Origin: Opisthorchis felineus
Lineage: Eukaryota > Platyhelminthes > Trematoda > Opisthorchiida > Opisthorchiidae
Assembly: GCA_004794785.1 (NCBI GenBank)
Contig: SJOL01001501.1
Span: forward strand, 501,024-565,023
DNA length: 64,000 bases
Direction of reading: 5' to 3'
Part shown: positions 8,701 to 23,700 of the stretch, piece by piece
Layout: each line of letters begins with the position of its first letter
Numbering within the stretch: position 1 is the first letter of the stretch
Notes under the pieces: model-generated
The model's input: the letters and a program-made list of their open reading frames with translations, nothing else
Databases searched by the model: none
What the model was told of the DNA's origin: nothing
Made by a program: the position numbers and the translations under genes

Positions 8701-11700
8701 CTGAAATGAAATGGACGCAGGTTATTTTCGATCACACTGGTGTGTTCATGGTGAATGATCCCTGCAGTACTGGGTACATTGGGGAATTTATGTTTTGATG
8801 ATGATGATGAGCTCGCGACCCAACACGTTTTGCTACGCGCAAAAGTGCTGTACATAAGTGGAGAAACCCACTGTCAAACGCCTCACTACAAATTACGAAC
8901 GAATAGAGTGCAACGACACTATATGGTGTTGTTGACTGTTATTGTTCAATTGGTGACTAATGAATGCACATCGCAGATCAGTAGCTTTCTGAACAAAAGT
9001 GTGACAATCCAATCTACATAAGACACCTATAAATCGGTGGTTGTGTTACGCCAGAAGCAGTGTGAGCTCCTTTCCACCTAAATGAACTTATCTTCCCATC
9101 GTCATTAAAAATCGTAATACCTGCTCGATTGTACTCTGTCATTTTCATTTCTTTCAACGACACTAGTGTTAAACAACGACCTTTCACTGCTGTGCCGTGA
9201 GCACAATGAAGCGAGAGACAAGAAGCCTAGTATAAACCTGACAAACATTCCAAGTTGTGTGCCTTTGATATTCAGTCAGCTTATATAGATATAAACACAT
9301 CAAGAACTCCAAGTAAATAGGTTCAGGGCTGTTTTGGTCGAACGCAGGAAGGCTAACGTGAAATCAATCCCGAAAGGTGACATTTGTCTGTGTTTTCGCC
9401 ACTTAAAATTACGTACGACAGACGATCCGACAAGCGCAGCACAACCAAGCAGTAAGATAGCATAGCGTAGATAACTCTCCATTTGTCACAGAAGAAAGTG
9501 ACCCTTGCCTTCAATGCCCCTATCTAGACGCTATCTAAGCTCAAGTCGTGTGATTTGATTACTTGTTACTGACATATCGGAGTTGTCAGATCTCCGAATA
9601 ATGCATTTCTAAGAGAAATCGATAAATTGTTTTGCTGTCACGAAATGAGATACAGTCACGACAATGGTCCGGCAAATGGGGGTGATGTGCAAGCTTAAAA
9701 AATAAATGCTAGTAAAAAGCGGGTGCCCGTTTAACCCTACTCGCCACCTATCTCGTTCCTCATTTCCTATTTTCGATCGAAGCTATTTACAGTCACCAGG
9801 CAGTTAAAAGGCGTGCTCGTTGATGTTGAACATTGCTTTGAATAGTGACGACTCAGCCTAGGGCACAGCAGCTGATTTTATGATTCTTCTCGTGTTCTTT
9901 CACACACTCCCAAGCGGTTGAGTTCCATCTGTGACCGACCATCATGCCTTACCAGTTTGACCCACATTTTTCCCTAATGTTGCTGAGGTTGACTATGACA
10001 GCGTAATGTCTTCATCCTATAGCCAAGGGGAAAATTGCCGTTTTCACTGCAAAAAATGGTGTGACTTTAACCAATGCACCGCGTGTGCCTCTATGGCACC
10101 CGAAAATTGCCATCACTCACTGGGAAATCTAGCTCTAACACTGCATAGACGCGCACTGTAGGTAGATGCCCTGTGTATTCACTGCAATACATATCGTCTC
10201 ACGGTCTACCTAGTTGGTTGGAACATTTCGCGAATTAGCAACCGTGATGGCGGTGGGCAACTACGTTTGTTTGCTATAACTACGATAGGACTGAGGCCAA
10301 AGCAGACGAATGTGGTGTGGTCGAACGATGAATCACAGCGATAATAAATGTGGGCGGGAACGCGCTACAGCAGCAGGCAAACATGAGGCTCAGTTTGTTT
10401 GAGGGAAATTCGCCAGCTGGGATGGCGGATCCGCTGATCAGGTATATACGCCCGTGTGCAGTCCGCACAGTCAAAGAAAACGAGCGCACAGATGGGGGCT
10501 TCATCATCACCCGAAGCGGAGTGAGCTCTGACGATAACGTTTATTGCTAGGGTTATTCCCGTACATCCAATGGAGCACATTCACAGCTATCCAGTAACAC
10601 TTGCCTACCTGATAGACCCAGGGGAAACCAAAATATTCCACTCACAAGTACACATCCCTCAGGAAATATTCATACAGCTAGCACACCAGTTTATGAGAAA
10701 GACTGATGATGCCTTCAAAAATGTGAGTTTATCACAGTCTTTGATATGTCGTTGATACCTTGCAAACAATAGCTTGGGTTAAGCGGACTTGCCAAGCTAG
10801 GCCAGGCGACCGGCTCCAGCGTTCATTTCACTTGTAAGGTTACAGTAACCAACTTTGCTGGTTATGCAACTCACATAGTAGTGGGGCTACCAGTCTGTTT
10901 GCTTACATCGGATTATAAAGCAACTTTACAGCCACGGTTGAAATTATTCTTGGGTTCGTATGAACTCGTTGTCAGCCGCGCGTCTGCCTGTCAATCCATC
11001 GAGGGTATTCTTTTCCTTATTGATTTCTATGGCCGTCTATGGAAGACTTAGCGAAAATATGGCGACTCAACTTGCTGTAACTCGATTTTTGTATTTGTGG
11101 AACAGGGCAGGACGCTTAAAAAATTGCAGACGCATATGGTCTTAGCCACTGTTAAGTACGTTGAATTGTGCAAAGGTGTGTTAAAAGGGAACCCAGAAGG
11201 AGGTGGAATATGCAAGAAAATGACCCTTCCAGAACTAAAGATTCTCCACCGATGATTTGTTCACATCTATGAGAAGGACGTCTGGGTTGACAGGCAGTTG
11301 ATGCAAGGTGGCGCGTTTAGCAGAGGAGTTAATCTGTTCAGAACATACGAGTAGTGCAGAAATTTCCGAAGAAGCTGAAATTTGAAGGGAAACTTCCAAC
11401 ACCTGTCATCAAAAATGCTAATCATTATCCGTTAGAGCCTCTACAACTTGAAAAAACTACTGATCGTACCTATATTCACTGGTCGTAAGCGGCGTTAAAT
11501 TCCTCTTGTATTTGTAGCCCAAGTCGGTCTTCACAACTTGGTCAGCTTCATTTTGGTCGTTCAACTAGGTCACTACCTCGCGATGAGAAACGATTCTGGT
11601 GCTCCAAAATGACGCTTCCCATAAAAAGGGTGTCGTATTTGACTGCGTTCCCGAATAGTTCATTTTTGTTATCGACACAGCGTTGATTTTCGTCGCATCC

Positions 11701-14700
11701 ATTATCGGTCTTAACAGTTGTCACACCCACTGATTGGGTATACCTTTTCGTAGCAATAGGAGTCAGTTTTGCCGCATCAGTTTTCGAGCCTAAATTTTAC
11801 TTCCAGCGAGCCAAGAAAATGCGTGAACGTAACTGCTTTGCGTTGAGATCCAGTGTACCATTCCATGCAAAATAGAGTACTTGATACGGAGGGTGTCTCT
11901 TCTGGGGGGTGGTGTTTACTGGATGTTTATATAAACACTTAAACACATCTCGAATACAGATATTCATATTATATATATATATATATATGCTCCTTGTAGG
12001 GCTCGATTATGCCTATCCAGGTCAAAAACCTTGAGTTTTTGGATGTCTCCTAGACGAAGCGGCCAAGTTTCATGGCTGTGACTGCTGCTTCAAATACTTG
12101 AATATTTCCGTATAGGCTGATTTTATTCCTCTTCTGTGGGGTCTTCGTGAGTCTCGGAAAGGCCCTTAATGTTGCATTGACATGAAGGTCGATCTCTCGT
12201 TTAGCTTGTCCGCTGCTCACAATGTCGGAAGCCAAGTATCGAAATGCGGAGGGTTACCCCTTGAGCATGACTGAATGAGGGCTTCGTCTTGATCGCCAGT
12301 TCGACAAGCCTTGCGTGATAGGTAATTCGATTAACAATAGCTTGTAGATCGCCAATTAAGACAGTGTCATCAGCGCATCAGATGTAGGGGGTTGGATTTT
12401 ACTACGAACAACATAAAGTAGGTGAAAAATATCAGGATCACCAGCCTTTGAAACCCTTTCCATCTGTTGGCGGTGCTCAGACGGTCACATGGTCGTCAGT
12501 GTCTGGAGCTCGCTGTTTGCCGTCATAGAAATGGAAAATTACACCACATTTAAGGCAAGCTGGAGGGACAGGACCGTGACGTTCATCCAAAGGTAATATG
12601 GTGAAAGGGCTCAAAGGGCTTTCCGACTGCTTTCTATCACATGAATAAAGTGGTGGCGTTCAGGAGAGCCGCGGGTTCGAATCGTCTCATAGACTAATGA
12701 TAAGTGCGCTACCAATTTCCTGGAAAGAGGATAAAACAGTTATGAGGTGTTCTTTGCCTTTTCGGCATAGGTCGGCTTCATTTTTAGGATGCAAACCAAG
12801 CTTTACACTTCGAAATCCTCTCTCAGTGTGTTTTGATCCAAGTCCCTTGAATGGATTCCTCACAGGAATCGGATGTACCTATGTTGGGCCTGATGATTAC
12901 CAATACGAGGCACAGTACGGATGTTTGACATCCAGACGGAGTGTGATCAATGCATCATACGGTGTGGCTTGCCCATAATACATTGTCACTTGGTTATGCA
13001 AGAGATACCCAACTACACGTTCGAGGTACCCTTGCAATTTGTCGTGAGTCATCCTGCGTGGAGAGTGAGGACAGCACGTGTGCTGTTCTCTCATTGCTGG
13101 TTAGCTGATCGGTACAAAATACAGCGCTACACGCCTTCAAGGGCTTAACTATGACCCCACCGAGTAGCCCCTTCCAAGGCTGAATCTCTGAGCATTAGTT
13201 ATTACTCATCAGCTGTAACTCGAGGTTATTGTGCTGATAAAGCACGCTAAAGTTTGATTTCTAAATGATACAGCGGCAGCGGGTGGTTACAAAGTTCGTA
13301 ATTAGATTCCACTTTGCACAGACCTGGACAAACCACTAATAATCCGCCTCTTGCTTTCCCTGGGTTAAAGGGCCACAATACACCGATAAATGAATATTTT
13401 TGCCAGGATTTAGGTTTTAGATCCTATCATGAAACGATGAGCGTGAGCCAGCTGATACGTCTTGCTGAGTTTTTTTATCATGGGTAACCACCAAGTCAAA
13501 CTCGAAAAATCACTTCTTGTAGTACCTGCTCGATGGTAGAAACCGGAGTGTGTACCACATCTTCGGTAATGGTAAATTTCTTATTGGCAGTTAAAAAGAA
13601 CGTGATAAAACGGTAAGGACGGAAATCAGGTGGAGCCTGGAGAGTCCCACACAATCGTCGCTATTTTACTCAACGTACCTGTCTATGCCTTCCACAGAGC
13701 ATTGGAATCCAAACCGGAAACAGCTGTAGAGGGATGAAGAATGGATGTTTGCTAGATGTTGTTCTTAACATAAGATGTTTTCCGCCTAACAAGAGATTAC
13801 TCACATTGCAGGTACCATAACAGAATAACGCCTTAGCTATATGAATCCGTATCGTGATTTGACTTAAATGTACCGTGCGTCCCTCCGAATCAGTGGATAT
13901 CGATCAAATCACAGGATAGGGTTGTTCTTAACGGCAAAGTATATGTACACTGACACACATGTTAGCCACCAACTGATCAAAAATTCTGACAAGTGTTTGA
14001 ACGTGACAAGCTACCACCCCCTCTACCTGTACCACGGAAGAGGCACTTTAAGTTAGGCTTCATCGTATCAGAGATATTAGTATGGAGCTCCATGATTCGG
14101 TTACACTTCATTGTCGCTGAAGGCTACATATATCGTCCGTTGGGCATATGCTTCATCGTCTCTCGTAGGAGACGGACATGAAGCTTTCGACAACTCTTCA
14201 TCGGGATCTCAATGGCAACAAAGAACATGGACAGAGCAGACCCTTACAGGTACTTCTACGGTAACTGAAGGTTCTCCGCTGGATGAAGGCAGTCTATAAT
14301 CCGAATGACCTATCTTCGACCCAGTCATATCGATATAACCGTCTGAACGTCGTGTGAGTTCTCACTACAGTGTGCCGGCCTGTTTTCAGGAGCCCTTTTG
14401 TATGTGTAGGGGTATACGGATACGCTAGATTAACATACAACTAACAGTTTATTTGAAGATATTGACTAATATGTTTGCGAAGCGAGAACATGATCGCCTC
14501 GGGTATCTGGTATTGCTACAGATGCTGAATCTAAACATGAAGTAGATGACTTAATTCATACTCACCTTGGTGACGACTGCACACTGACACTCCATTAGCT
14601 CTTCCATAACGGTCAGCAGGCGTCCGCTCACGATGACGAACTGGAATAAACAGTACTGACGGCTAAAGTATTGGTAACGTGGAAGAGTCAGTCTAGCACC

Positions 14701-17700
14701 ATTAGCAGTATGAGAGATGCAAAAGTTCTAACATTCTGATATAAAAAACAATGAAAATAACTGTGACCTGTGAGAAAAAGTTATTTGTCCTTAGGACCCA
14801 GAATCCCAAGACTATCACTGGACCTAAAACTCCGTATGCTTCCACTTGTTCTCGGGAGTTGGGTTACGGCGAACCGACGGGGGAAAGACCTCATCTTATT
14901 CTTCATTTTTTCTTACTGACCTGCTACCCGTATTCGTAGACTCTGTCATTACTACATAAAGCAGATTTGGGGGAACCGATTCACAATCATCAAACTACAT
15001 AGGAAAATTACTTGACAACTGGACTCCGAGGGGGAGTATACTTGCTAATCCTATCTGGCCAATTTGGCCTGAGGGAGTATGGCTCCTGGATACATCACCA
15101 CATTCGAACGAACTTACCTGTCACTGAAAACGCGTGAGGAGCTCAAGTCCATTCTGTGCATGGTTTGTCAACCTTTTGAAACTGTTTGTTAAAACCCGAG
15201 GTCGAGTACGGCCACTTGAGAGCGACAAGATATTCTTGCATATTGGAAAAAGATAAGTATAAACATATCCTTTAATGGGGCTGCAAAGACCGGTCTTTCG
15301 GCTCTTAACCACCGATAAAGATAACATACCCAACTTGATCATATTCTGGTCATTCTAATTTGAGCAAGCTTACCACGACAGGAGAACGAGCATGAAGCGA
15401 CCAGTTTTGAAAGTCTTTCGCACCGACCCAGACGGCACTTCCGAAATTGTTTTGAGACACATAACGCGGATCTAGTCACACCGGCAAAAATGACAGCCCT
15501 CTGAGGTAGCTCCGTTGACTGCTCCGACAAAACTAGCCTATCAGTGATTGAGTGTCACCGAAACACGAATAGCTGTTGACATCTTCAGCATAGTGCGAAA
15601 GGCATGAAATTTCTGATTAATATGTACATGGTGCACTGTCAAAAGCGAGCGCACTTTTACTTGATTTTGACAAGAAGCAATAATTGTCTAGCAAACAATT
15701 CACATCAAATAATATATTTGAGGATTAGCTTCTAATTTCTCGATATCTGCACTTACGTCTTCAGAAATAGATAATAACCGAAGGACAGTGGGCATGATGC
15801 GCGTCCAAAAATCAACCGCCGTAGCAACTGCAGCTTTGTGTTGTGTTGAGTGTGCAGGTGAAAGGCTTGCTGCAGTCTCACAGTAGACAGTCCATACCTG
15901 AAACAGAAAGAGCATAATACTGTTCACTTACAGTTGCACGCCACTGTATTTCTGAGACGCCAAAGTTGAGTAAGCTGAATTTCGTATGACTACTCACGGG
16001 TGGTTCAGAGCACCTTATCTAACTACGTTTCAGTAGTAACTAGGGCAGATGTTTCAGTTCAGACCTTGGGCGGCCTCCAAGGGGGCAACGATTTTCAGTG
16101 AGGTATGTAGAAAGCCGAGTCAGACTTTTGTCTAACTAAGAACGCGTTGCGGGATTTAATCGCGAATTAAGGTAGATGGGGCACGAATGCACGCAGACAA
16201 CTGGGATATGAAAGACCATCTCAGAAAATATGACGATTCATTCCTTGAAGTCACCAGCATCACCTACAGTGGGTTGAATTCTATAAAATTATCCGGATAT
16301 GGAGGCCGTCCACACATCACTAACCAGTTCAAATGCAACAACCTTTCCTTTGGTTTGATATCCCCCCTGCCGTGCATTCGACCGTCAAATCAATGTTTTA
16401 AGGGTTCCTTTCAGCGTGAACAGCTGTAATGGCTTCACATTCTAAGCAGCGTTGACAATTGCCATTTTTAGAGAACACAGGAAAATCGTAGAGCTTATGT
16501 GGCGACCACTGACCAGAACCAGTCAATGCACGGTCGTTTCAAGTAGGTAGGTGCCGTAAATGTTGTAGCTCGATTTTCTCTGAATCAAGTTGTACCTCGT
16601 CTGATTTTGTTTCACTTTAACAGAGCAACACTGTAGCTGGTTAAGCGGTTGCGGTTGGCGTTAACAGAAATGCAGGAAGTCAGAGAGACGTGCCAATAGT
16701 GTTTACTAGGATGGGACTAGAGTGGCTTCACTGCATATGACACGCTTCGGCCATGGAAAACGAATAGTCCCGAGTAAAAAATGAATCTTACCTGACAAAG
16801 AAGAAACGCGTGGTATAGAGATGACATGACCGTAACAGATTGCTAAAAAGAAACGAACAATTAAAAAGTCATTAGCCGAATGAGGTTTGAAGCGTCTGAA
16901 TCGTTTGGTTGAATAGACCAGTTAGACAATATCCAATAGTGCATCGGATTAGTTCAACTCAGGTAAACATCACCTAGAAGTTGAGCAGAAAGTATGATTT
17001 CTGTTCGGCAGCCGCTGCTCATGCTCACACTTCATCGGACTGAACTGGGAAAACTAGGTTTTAGAGTGAACGAAATGGAACTTCGTTGAAGTCACGTAAA
17101 AACAGTAAAACGCAAGGCACAACTGATCAAGGGAAGTAGTCAGAATGTATATACGTAGTTATCGTGTGGTGTCACTCATTTAACGTATTCAGTATATGAC
17201 CTCTATTTATCGTATTTGATGCTATCTTTTTTTCAGAAAAAAATCTGTCCTGGTCTCGAAATCAGGACTTATTGCATTGTTCCTAAGAGAGTTCTACCAG
17301 TACCAGTTCCCACAATAAGGACCACGCAAGGTGAAAATTTAAGGTCGAAATAGTGCTAGCTCGGGGCATTTACTGGTGACTGGTCAGGTTGCCGTTGATC
17401 TGTTCGCCGAGGTTAACAGTTGGCTTGCAAACGCTTCGTCTCATCATCGGGTCGCAAGACAAAACTGAGGACCATAAAAATTGGAGGGGATGAAATATCG
17501 ATTTCGTTTGATGTAAGGTCGCTGTTCACATAAATTGACCTGGAATCCGCCAGAACAACTGCCGCCGAACTACTTGACAGACACGGCGCAGCAAATGAAT
17601 TCCCAGAAAAAGAAGACCTCTGAAAATTGCTCAGCCTATGACCGGCCACACATTTTGAATTCAATGGAGAGTACTATGAACAACTACGAGGAACCCCGAT

Positions 17701-20700
17701 AGTATCTCCGATTTCTGGATTTATTGAAGAAATTACAATGCAAAAACTGGAACGGACTGTACTTCCAGACATGAAGGATCCGCTACATGAACGATACTTT
17801 TGTCATCAGCAAAAGAAGCGGACTACGGAGAACAAGTCAACTAATGAACAGTGTTTATGACGATATCCAGTTCACAATGGAAGGAACCAATGGATGACTG
17901 ACACTCTTAGACGTTCTCTTCACGAGATCGTCAAAAGACAACTACAGACAGAAGTTTACAGAAAGACGACTCATACGGACCAAATTCTTAACGTGACCTA
18001 AACAGTGCTGGGAAACATCTGAACCGTTAACAGCTACTTAGTGGACTTTTACTCAGGATCCCGGATCGTTCATTCGCCCACTCATCCGATCTGCGGAACA
18101 GTGTGGACGAGACACCGAAAGTCAAAACTAGTTAACGGGAACCCAGCGAAACTGGTAAAAAAAAACAGGGTCACACTGAACGTATATAGTAAAACATATA
18201 AAAACAAATGGGAACAAACATGAACGACGGATCGGAGATATCAATTTTTCATATTTCCGATGAACGAAAGTTCCGAGAAACATCGTACTACTAATTTTTC
18301 TAGTAGAATCGGCATGACACACGTGATTCATGGAACCCTAAATTAAAACTGGAATTCTTAGCAAATTCCTGGCCCCAACCACTCAGTAAACGCTTCGATA
18401 TTTCGATACCACTTCGGTGTAATCCGTCTGCCAAAACTCATCTATCTAAGTTTGCAAGCTAAGAAATTAGAACGGTTAGGCCTTGTGCTTCAGTGTCTAC
18501 AAATTACTTTGGCACGGACAGTGATTACGAGCTTGGCTTGCCAGGAAGGCTGTTATCAAATCCTCCATAGGACATCGATCGAAGGCTGTTTCCGTACGCG
18601 GCTGACCTTTGATACGGAGCTGCTGATCGAAGATGTAGGTGCTTGCACACCAAGTGTTCGTGATGAAACCTAACACTTAGTTCTTCTCATCTACCACAGC
18701 AGCTTATATAGACTCAGGAGACTTAGTGCTGGACTGATTGGAGGATAATGGGTTTTATTCCATGGCAAATCAACGTACTTTTTGTTGGTCTGGAAAGCTG
18801 CTGAGCAATGCTTTCACCAAATCTGCGACAGCCCTCACCAGAACAAATGGAACAGGTCGACAGGCCAACCCAGTTGCCTCGCGCGTCAGGGCCATGTTCA
18901 TGGTGGCTCCCAACAAGAGCCACGACAATGTCCGCACTCGCTCCACCATGACAAGAAAATCGCGTGGTCTGAAAGAAACATGAACGATAATACGAACAGG
19001 GGATGACTGCTTCAGAAGGCCTAATTAAATGCGGATAATTTAAGACGACGGAGCCTTGGTCTTTAGACTGACTGATTGATTTTGTGATGCTAAAAAAAGC
19101 ATTTGGAATTTTATCCAAAGGACCAACTGTGCGGCGATTCCTGACAGAAAACTTGGGATCTGTGGAGGAACAATTCCGAAACTAGGTACCGGTAATGGAA
19201 CCACAAAAGCTGAAGCAAGGATCCCGTTTTCCCAGTCGACCGGCCTCGTTTGTACTGACATCCATATCCGAGTGTGTTTTCTTCACTGAACCAAGTCCTT
19301 TTCAAATGGTGCGGGGACTGTGAAGTATTCATCTCTGTGTATCATCCTCTGCTGAAAACCACAATGGCATTGTAAACTCTCGTAATTACCGAGTGGGTGC
19401 CAAATGCACAATCCTTGATATTCTGTTTGCACAGACATTTTGGAGGAGTTTCACCACGTTAGGATTTTTGTACGGTCAGCGGGTTAGTTCCTTCGAACAT
19501 TTTCATGCTCCTTTTGAGCTTGAACCATTCATGTGCGTGATGACCTGTCCCATCTACAGCCCAATCATCGTTTGTTAGTTGCTCGTGATGCTCTTTCAAG
19601 CGAGCGCCTACTTTATTACCTCACTACCTATGAAGGGAAGTCAAATGCTGATTAAAAGAACTATCAAAACCGGAGTTTCAAACCCAACTGGTCTGATTTA
19701 TGCGAACTTCAGTAACTCATTTGGAAAAAAGGATGAAGCTTCGGGAACGTAGACGTGATTAACACCATGATGAAAAAGACCTTGGGTTGTTAGTATGAAC
19801 GTCTGCTAAGCACAGCACGACAGCAGAAATCAGAGGGCCGTCTAGATACGTGTGATGTTGCATTCATAATATTGTGTGCATCATTGAGACCCAAAAAAAG
19901 TTAGAACATACCCGAGTTGTGAGGACGGAGGGATAGACTTCAGCCAAGGAAGTAGATGTAGAACGGGTGCATCAAGCTGCGAGTTTTGTGAGCTCGTTGG
20001 TGCTAGGGTCACGTGACCGTGAGTCCCAAGGCGTGGCGAACTTGTGATCGGCGCACCTGGCGGTGACGTTAGGCTTATGCCTGCGGCTGAAACTGGTGAT
20101 GGAGTGATTTGGCAACTGGCCGGACTAGACGAATTCGATGGAATCGGTGTCTGGATTCTCAGACCAGTTGTGCTATTCGACGCTGAGACAGATGCAGGTT
20201 GTGCTTCTCCATTGTCAGGTTGCTGCGATTCACTCACTGTGTTTCCTGCTGAATGGGTTACTACAATCATAGTATCCGTGTTGCGATAAATAATCCTTTC
20301 ACTAGGATGATCATCACTTGATTTAGAAATCACACTACTTGAGGGACGTGTACTTCTTCCAGATCCACCTTCTAATCCTGCACCCAAAAGTGCCCCGCTA
20401 GTAGGTGTAGCCGTAACTGATCCCGCCGCCTGGGGCTGAATGGATGGCGGTTTCAGTCGCTGAGAGGTGTTCGAAGACGTAAATCCAGTGTTTTTCAAGG
20501 GCCGAATGTCCGCTAATAAACCCGGCGCCAGAAGAGTTATAACATCCTGATCGTTGCAACTACTCGAGCGCGACAATTCCAAGGATATGTACTGGGCCAA
20601 TCCAGATTTTAAATGAGCCCCCAACACGTCCTCGTGTATACTCGGGATTGACATGTTCAAACCCGTGTTACCTCCATATCCGCTGGCGGTTCCACCACCT

Positions 20701-23700
20701 GCACCAGAACCACCGTGGATTGCAGATCCGCCAACAACAGTCACTCCAGACATTCCTGTGCCACTGCTCATCAGCCCTGCAGAAGCGCCCAAATTGGGTG
20801 GCCCATTACCACAAACTCCGTTGGCCGGATTCACTCCAGGATATGGTCCACCGCCTACAACGTGGATGTTCAGTTGGATCGCCAACTTTTGCGCTTGTTT
20901 AACCTGGATTGGCGCACAAAAACAACGAAGTATTACCTACGCGTCATACAAGTGAAAACGGAGCATGCTCGGGCTGGGTTTTAAACAAATGTACAGATTT
21001 ATGTCAGCCTACAACGCCACGCGGAAGCTAACGAAGTGTCGGGAACTCGACATAGAATCTGGAAGTCTGTAGTAGAGATATTAACGTCATAGACCGTGAT
21101 AAAATTTGCTTCATACGTTTAGGCTGGTTGGTTCACGAACAAGTGCTACTTTCAAACCTTATGAATCCAACAATCGTGAGCCAGTTCTCCGACTAGGCAT
21201 GTTCACTTCCAATCGCTCCTGTGTTTGGAAATGTAGTGGGATGGTTCTGTCAGCCTCCAAAGTCTAACTGAATGGCGCTCGCAGCAGTTCCAGCAACCTC
21301 ACCAGCGTAATAGGACTGAAGAATGCATGCAGCTCGGAAAGAAACAGACGACACCATAAGTGGAAAACACTCTGAAGCTACCCTGTGTACAAGCCGAAGT
21401 TATGCTTATTCAGTGGACGGAATATAACTGGTTACATTATCCTGATCGGAGTGACCGCTGCTGGGTTTGGGGTAGGCTGTCCATTCATAAATGGCTAACT
21501 AACACAGATTTGGTTCGACAGGTGAGTGGGCATCCTTTGGAAGACATTCACCAAGTGGATGTTTGCCGAATCTCATAGAACCAAATTCATTAATAATAGG
21601 TTTATACGCATACTTACCTTATGCATTGTGTGCACATCTGATAGGAAGGCGATACAGTCAGTAAGATGGGGACGCATCAGTTCGGCCGCACCAGTGGAGA
21701 ACAAATGATAAGTTTGTGGGTTAAACAATGTTGTCAGTCCCTCGACAACTTGGTTAGGTTCCAATGTTCCGCCTGCATCCATCAGGATAAACTGAGTTGA
21801 AGAGAGCAATTACATAAATTGTAGTATGAGGAGAGCGTCAATGATAAATTGAAGATCTGTTTTCCTGGGACAGGGACTAAGTGGTTTGGGCTTGGGGAGA
21901 TATTCCTCGACAGACACAGGTCGGTAAGCCTACTGCCTTGACGTCACCTCACAGCATATAGCTTTCTTTGAAGTTGATATTGTCTAAGGGATAAATCATA
22001 TTGGCCATTTAAGTAAGGACACGAATTAATGGCGGTAAATGTTCATAGGCTTGGACACATGTGTACATCTAGTTTAGTAGCTACTATGACCCAATCACTC
22101 ATCCAACTGATTGTGAAGATATTCGAAACATGTAGTTTGCCGTTTCACTAACAGGTTAATATGTGTGAGGATTGCTTGGGCAATATAGCTCATTCACTTT
22201 GCATTTAGCTCCACCAGCGAGGCAAAAACAAGTCGCTGTTCAGTTCAAACGAAGTCGAAGAATTTTCAGCAACCTTATGAGTAGTTCATTACGTATAAAC
22301 ATAGGTCTCCGTTCAAAATAAACAGCACTGAAAGCAGGAACAAGTGAACACAATCCATGTTCCTTCTGGAACATTAACAGAAAACACCACAACGAGAACC
22401 GACGGCTGCTTTTGTGACAGCCATATTGGCACATGAAAACAACTTTTCTTTTGTTCTCTACAGAGGAAGGATGGAATCAGGACAAAGGTTCATGCACAAT
22501 CAAGAAGCGCAGTCGATTTTTTCTGTAACGAAACCGCTCCGATCTATACAGAACCAGCGCTTGGAGCGTCTACTCACAACCGAAAAGAAAAACTGCAACA
22601 CGCAGCCAGTGAGCGCTAACGGACTGACAGGGGAAGTACTAACAACACCCGTCCCACAAGCCATTGATGTTTCCATGAATCAACAAAGTACACTGCGAAG
22701 GCTGCAGCGTGAACCGAGCTGGGTGAGCGCTTCGGGGTGAATGTGTGCGATACTCTCTTGGAGGGAAAGAGATATAGCATCTAATGTCACCGTCTTGTAT
22801 GTTCCTAACCCCTTGGCTGTCGCTCGTTTTCTCATTAGTTAGTGTCCTTCCATTGTGACCAATGTCCAGTCACGTTGCCCTCCCCTATTTAACTTCGACT
22901 GACTTGGTATGACCGTCAGCTTACTGCGTGGGATACGGGCCTATGCTCTACTGTGCTTTCGAGTCATGACTAGACTACTTCACATCAGTTACTACAGAGC
23001 CCCTCAGCAATTAAAAAATTACAACAGAACTTATATCCACGGCTGTCTTTTTTAAGGCCATCTGCGACTCCAAAACACGCAACCATGTGAAACTCTGTAT
23101 GTACCCAAAACGGTCAAGTGGCCTACGCGGTTTACAACAGGCAACTCAGAGCAATCACCAACCCACTTCCGGACGCTGGTATGCACATAAAGCGATTAAA
23201 AGAACTGCGCGCTGAAGCGGATATTACCGTAGACCAGATGAGAGTTCACGATGCGCAAAGCTGTGAATAAGGAACTTACTTGAAGCAATTTGACCAAATT
23301 TTCGTCAGGAATACTGATCCGAAATTTGATGGCTTGGTGAAATAGTTCAACAAGCGTCTTTGTCAATTGGATTTTCGTACGTTCCTGTGATTTTATGCAG
23401 ACGGAATAGAGAAATAACCGTCAACAGTTCATTGCAATGTATAATTGTATGCAAACTAACAACAACGTCTCCAAATTTCGTTTGATCTATTGTAGACGTG
23501 CAACGAACAAAGTTTTAATGAGTAGCTTCAAAGTATTAGCTTGAATTGTCTTTCTGAATCGGGAAGAGGGGAAATACTATTAACTTGTGGAAGATTCCAG
23601 TCAGTAGAGGGAGAACAGTTCATAAAATTCAAACATTTAATGCACCGACTAGAGATAACTCTTCAAAAGAAGCTAATCTGGTTGTTGCACGCTTCCATTC

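Noticed and set aside
9300..9482. Minus frame with a signal-peptide-like start
   Set aside because: Only 60 codons, no homology recognised and no convincing donor; a hydrophobic start alone is not enough.
18738..19118. Open frames of 81 codons (plus) and 131 codons (minus) over the 18.8-19.1 kb region
   Set aside because: They are shadows of UNC79 exon 19, whose true minus frame carries LSWLLLG.
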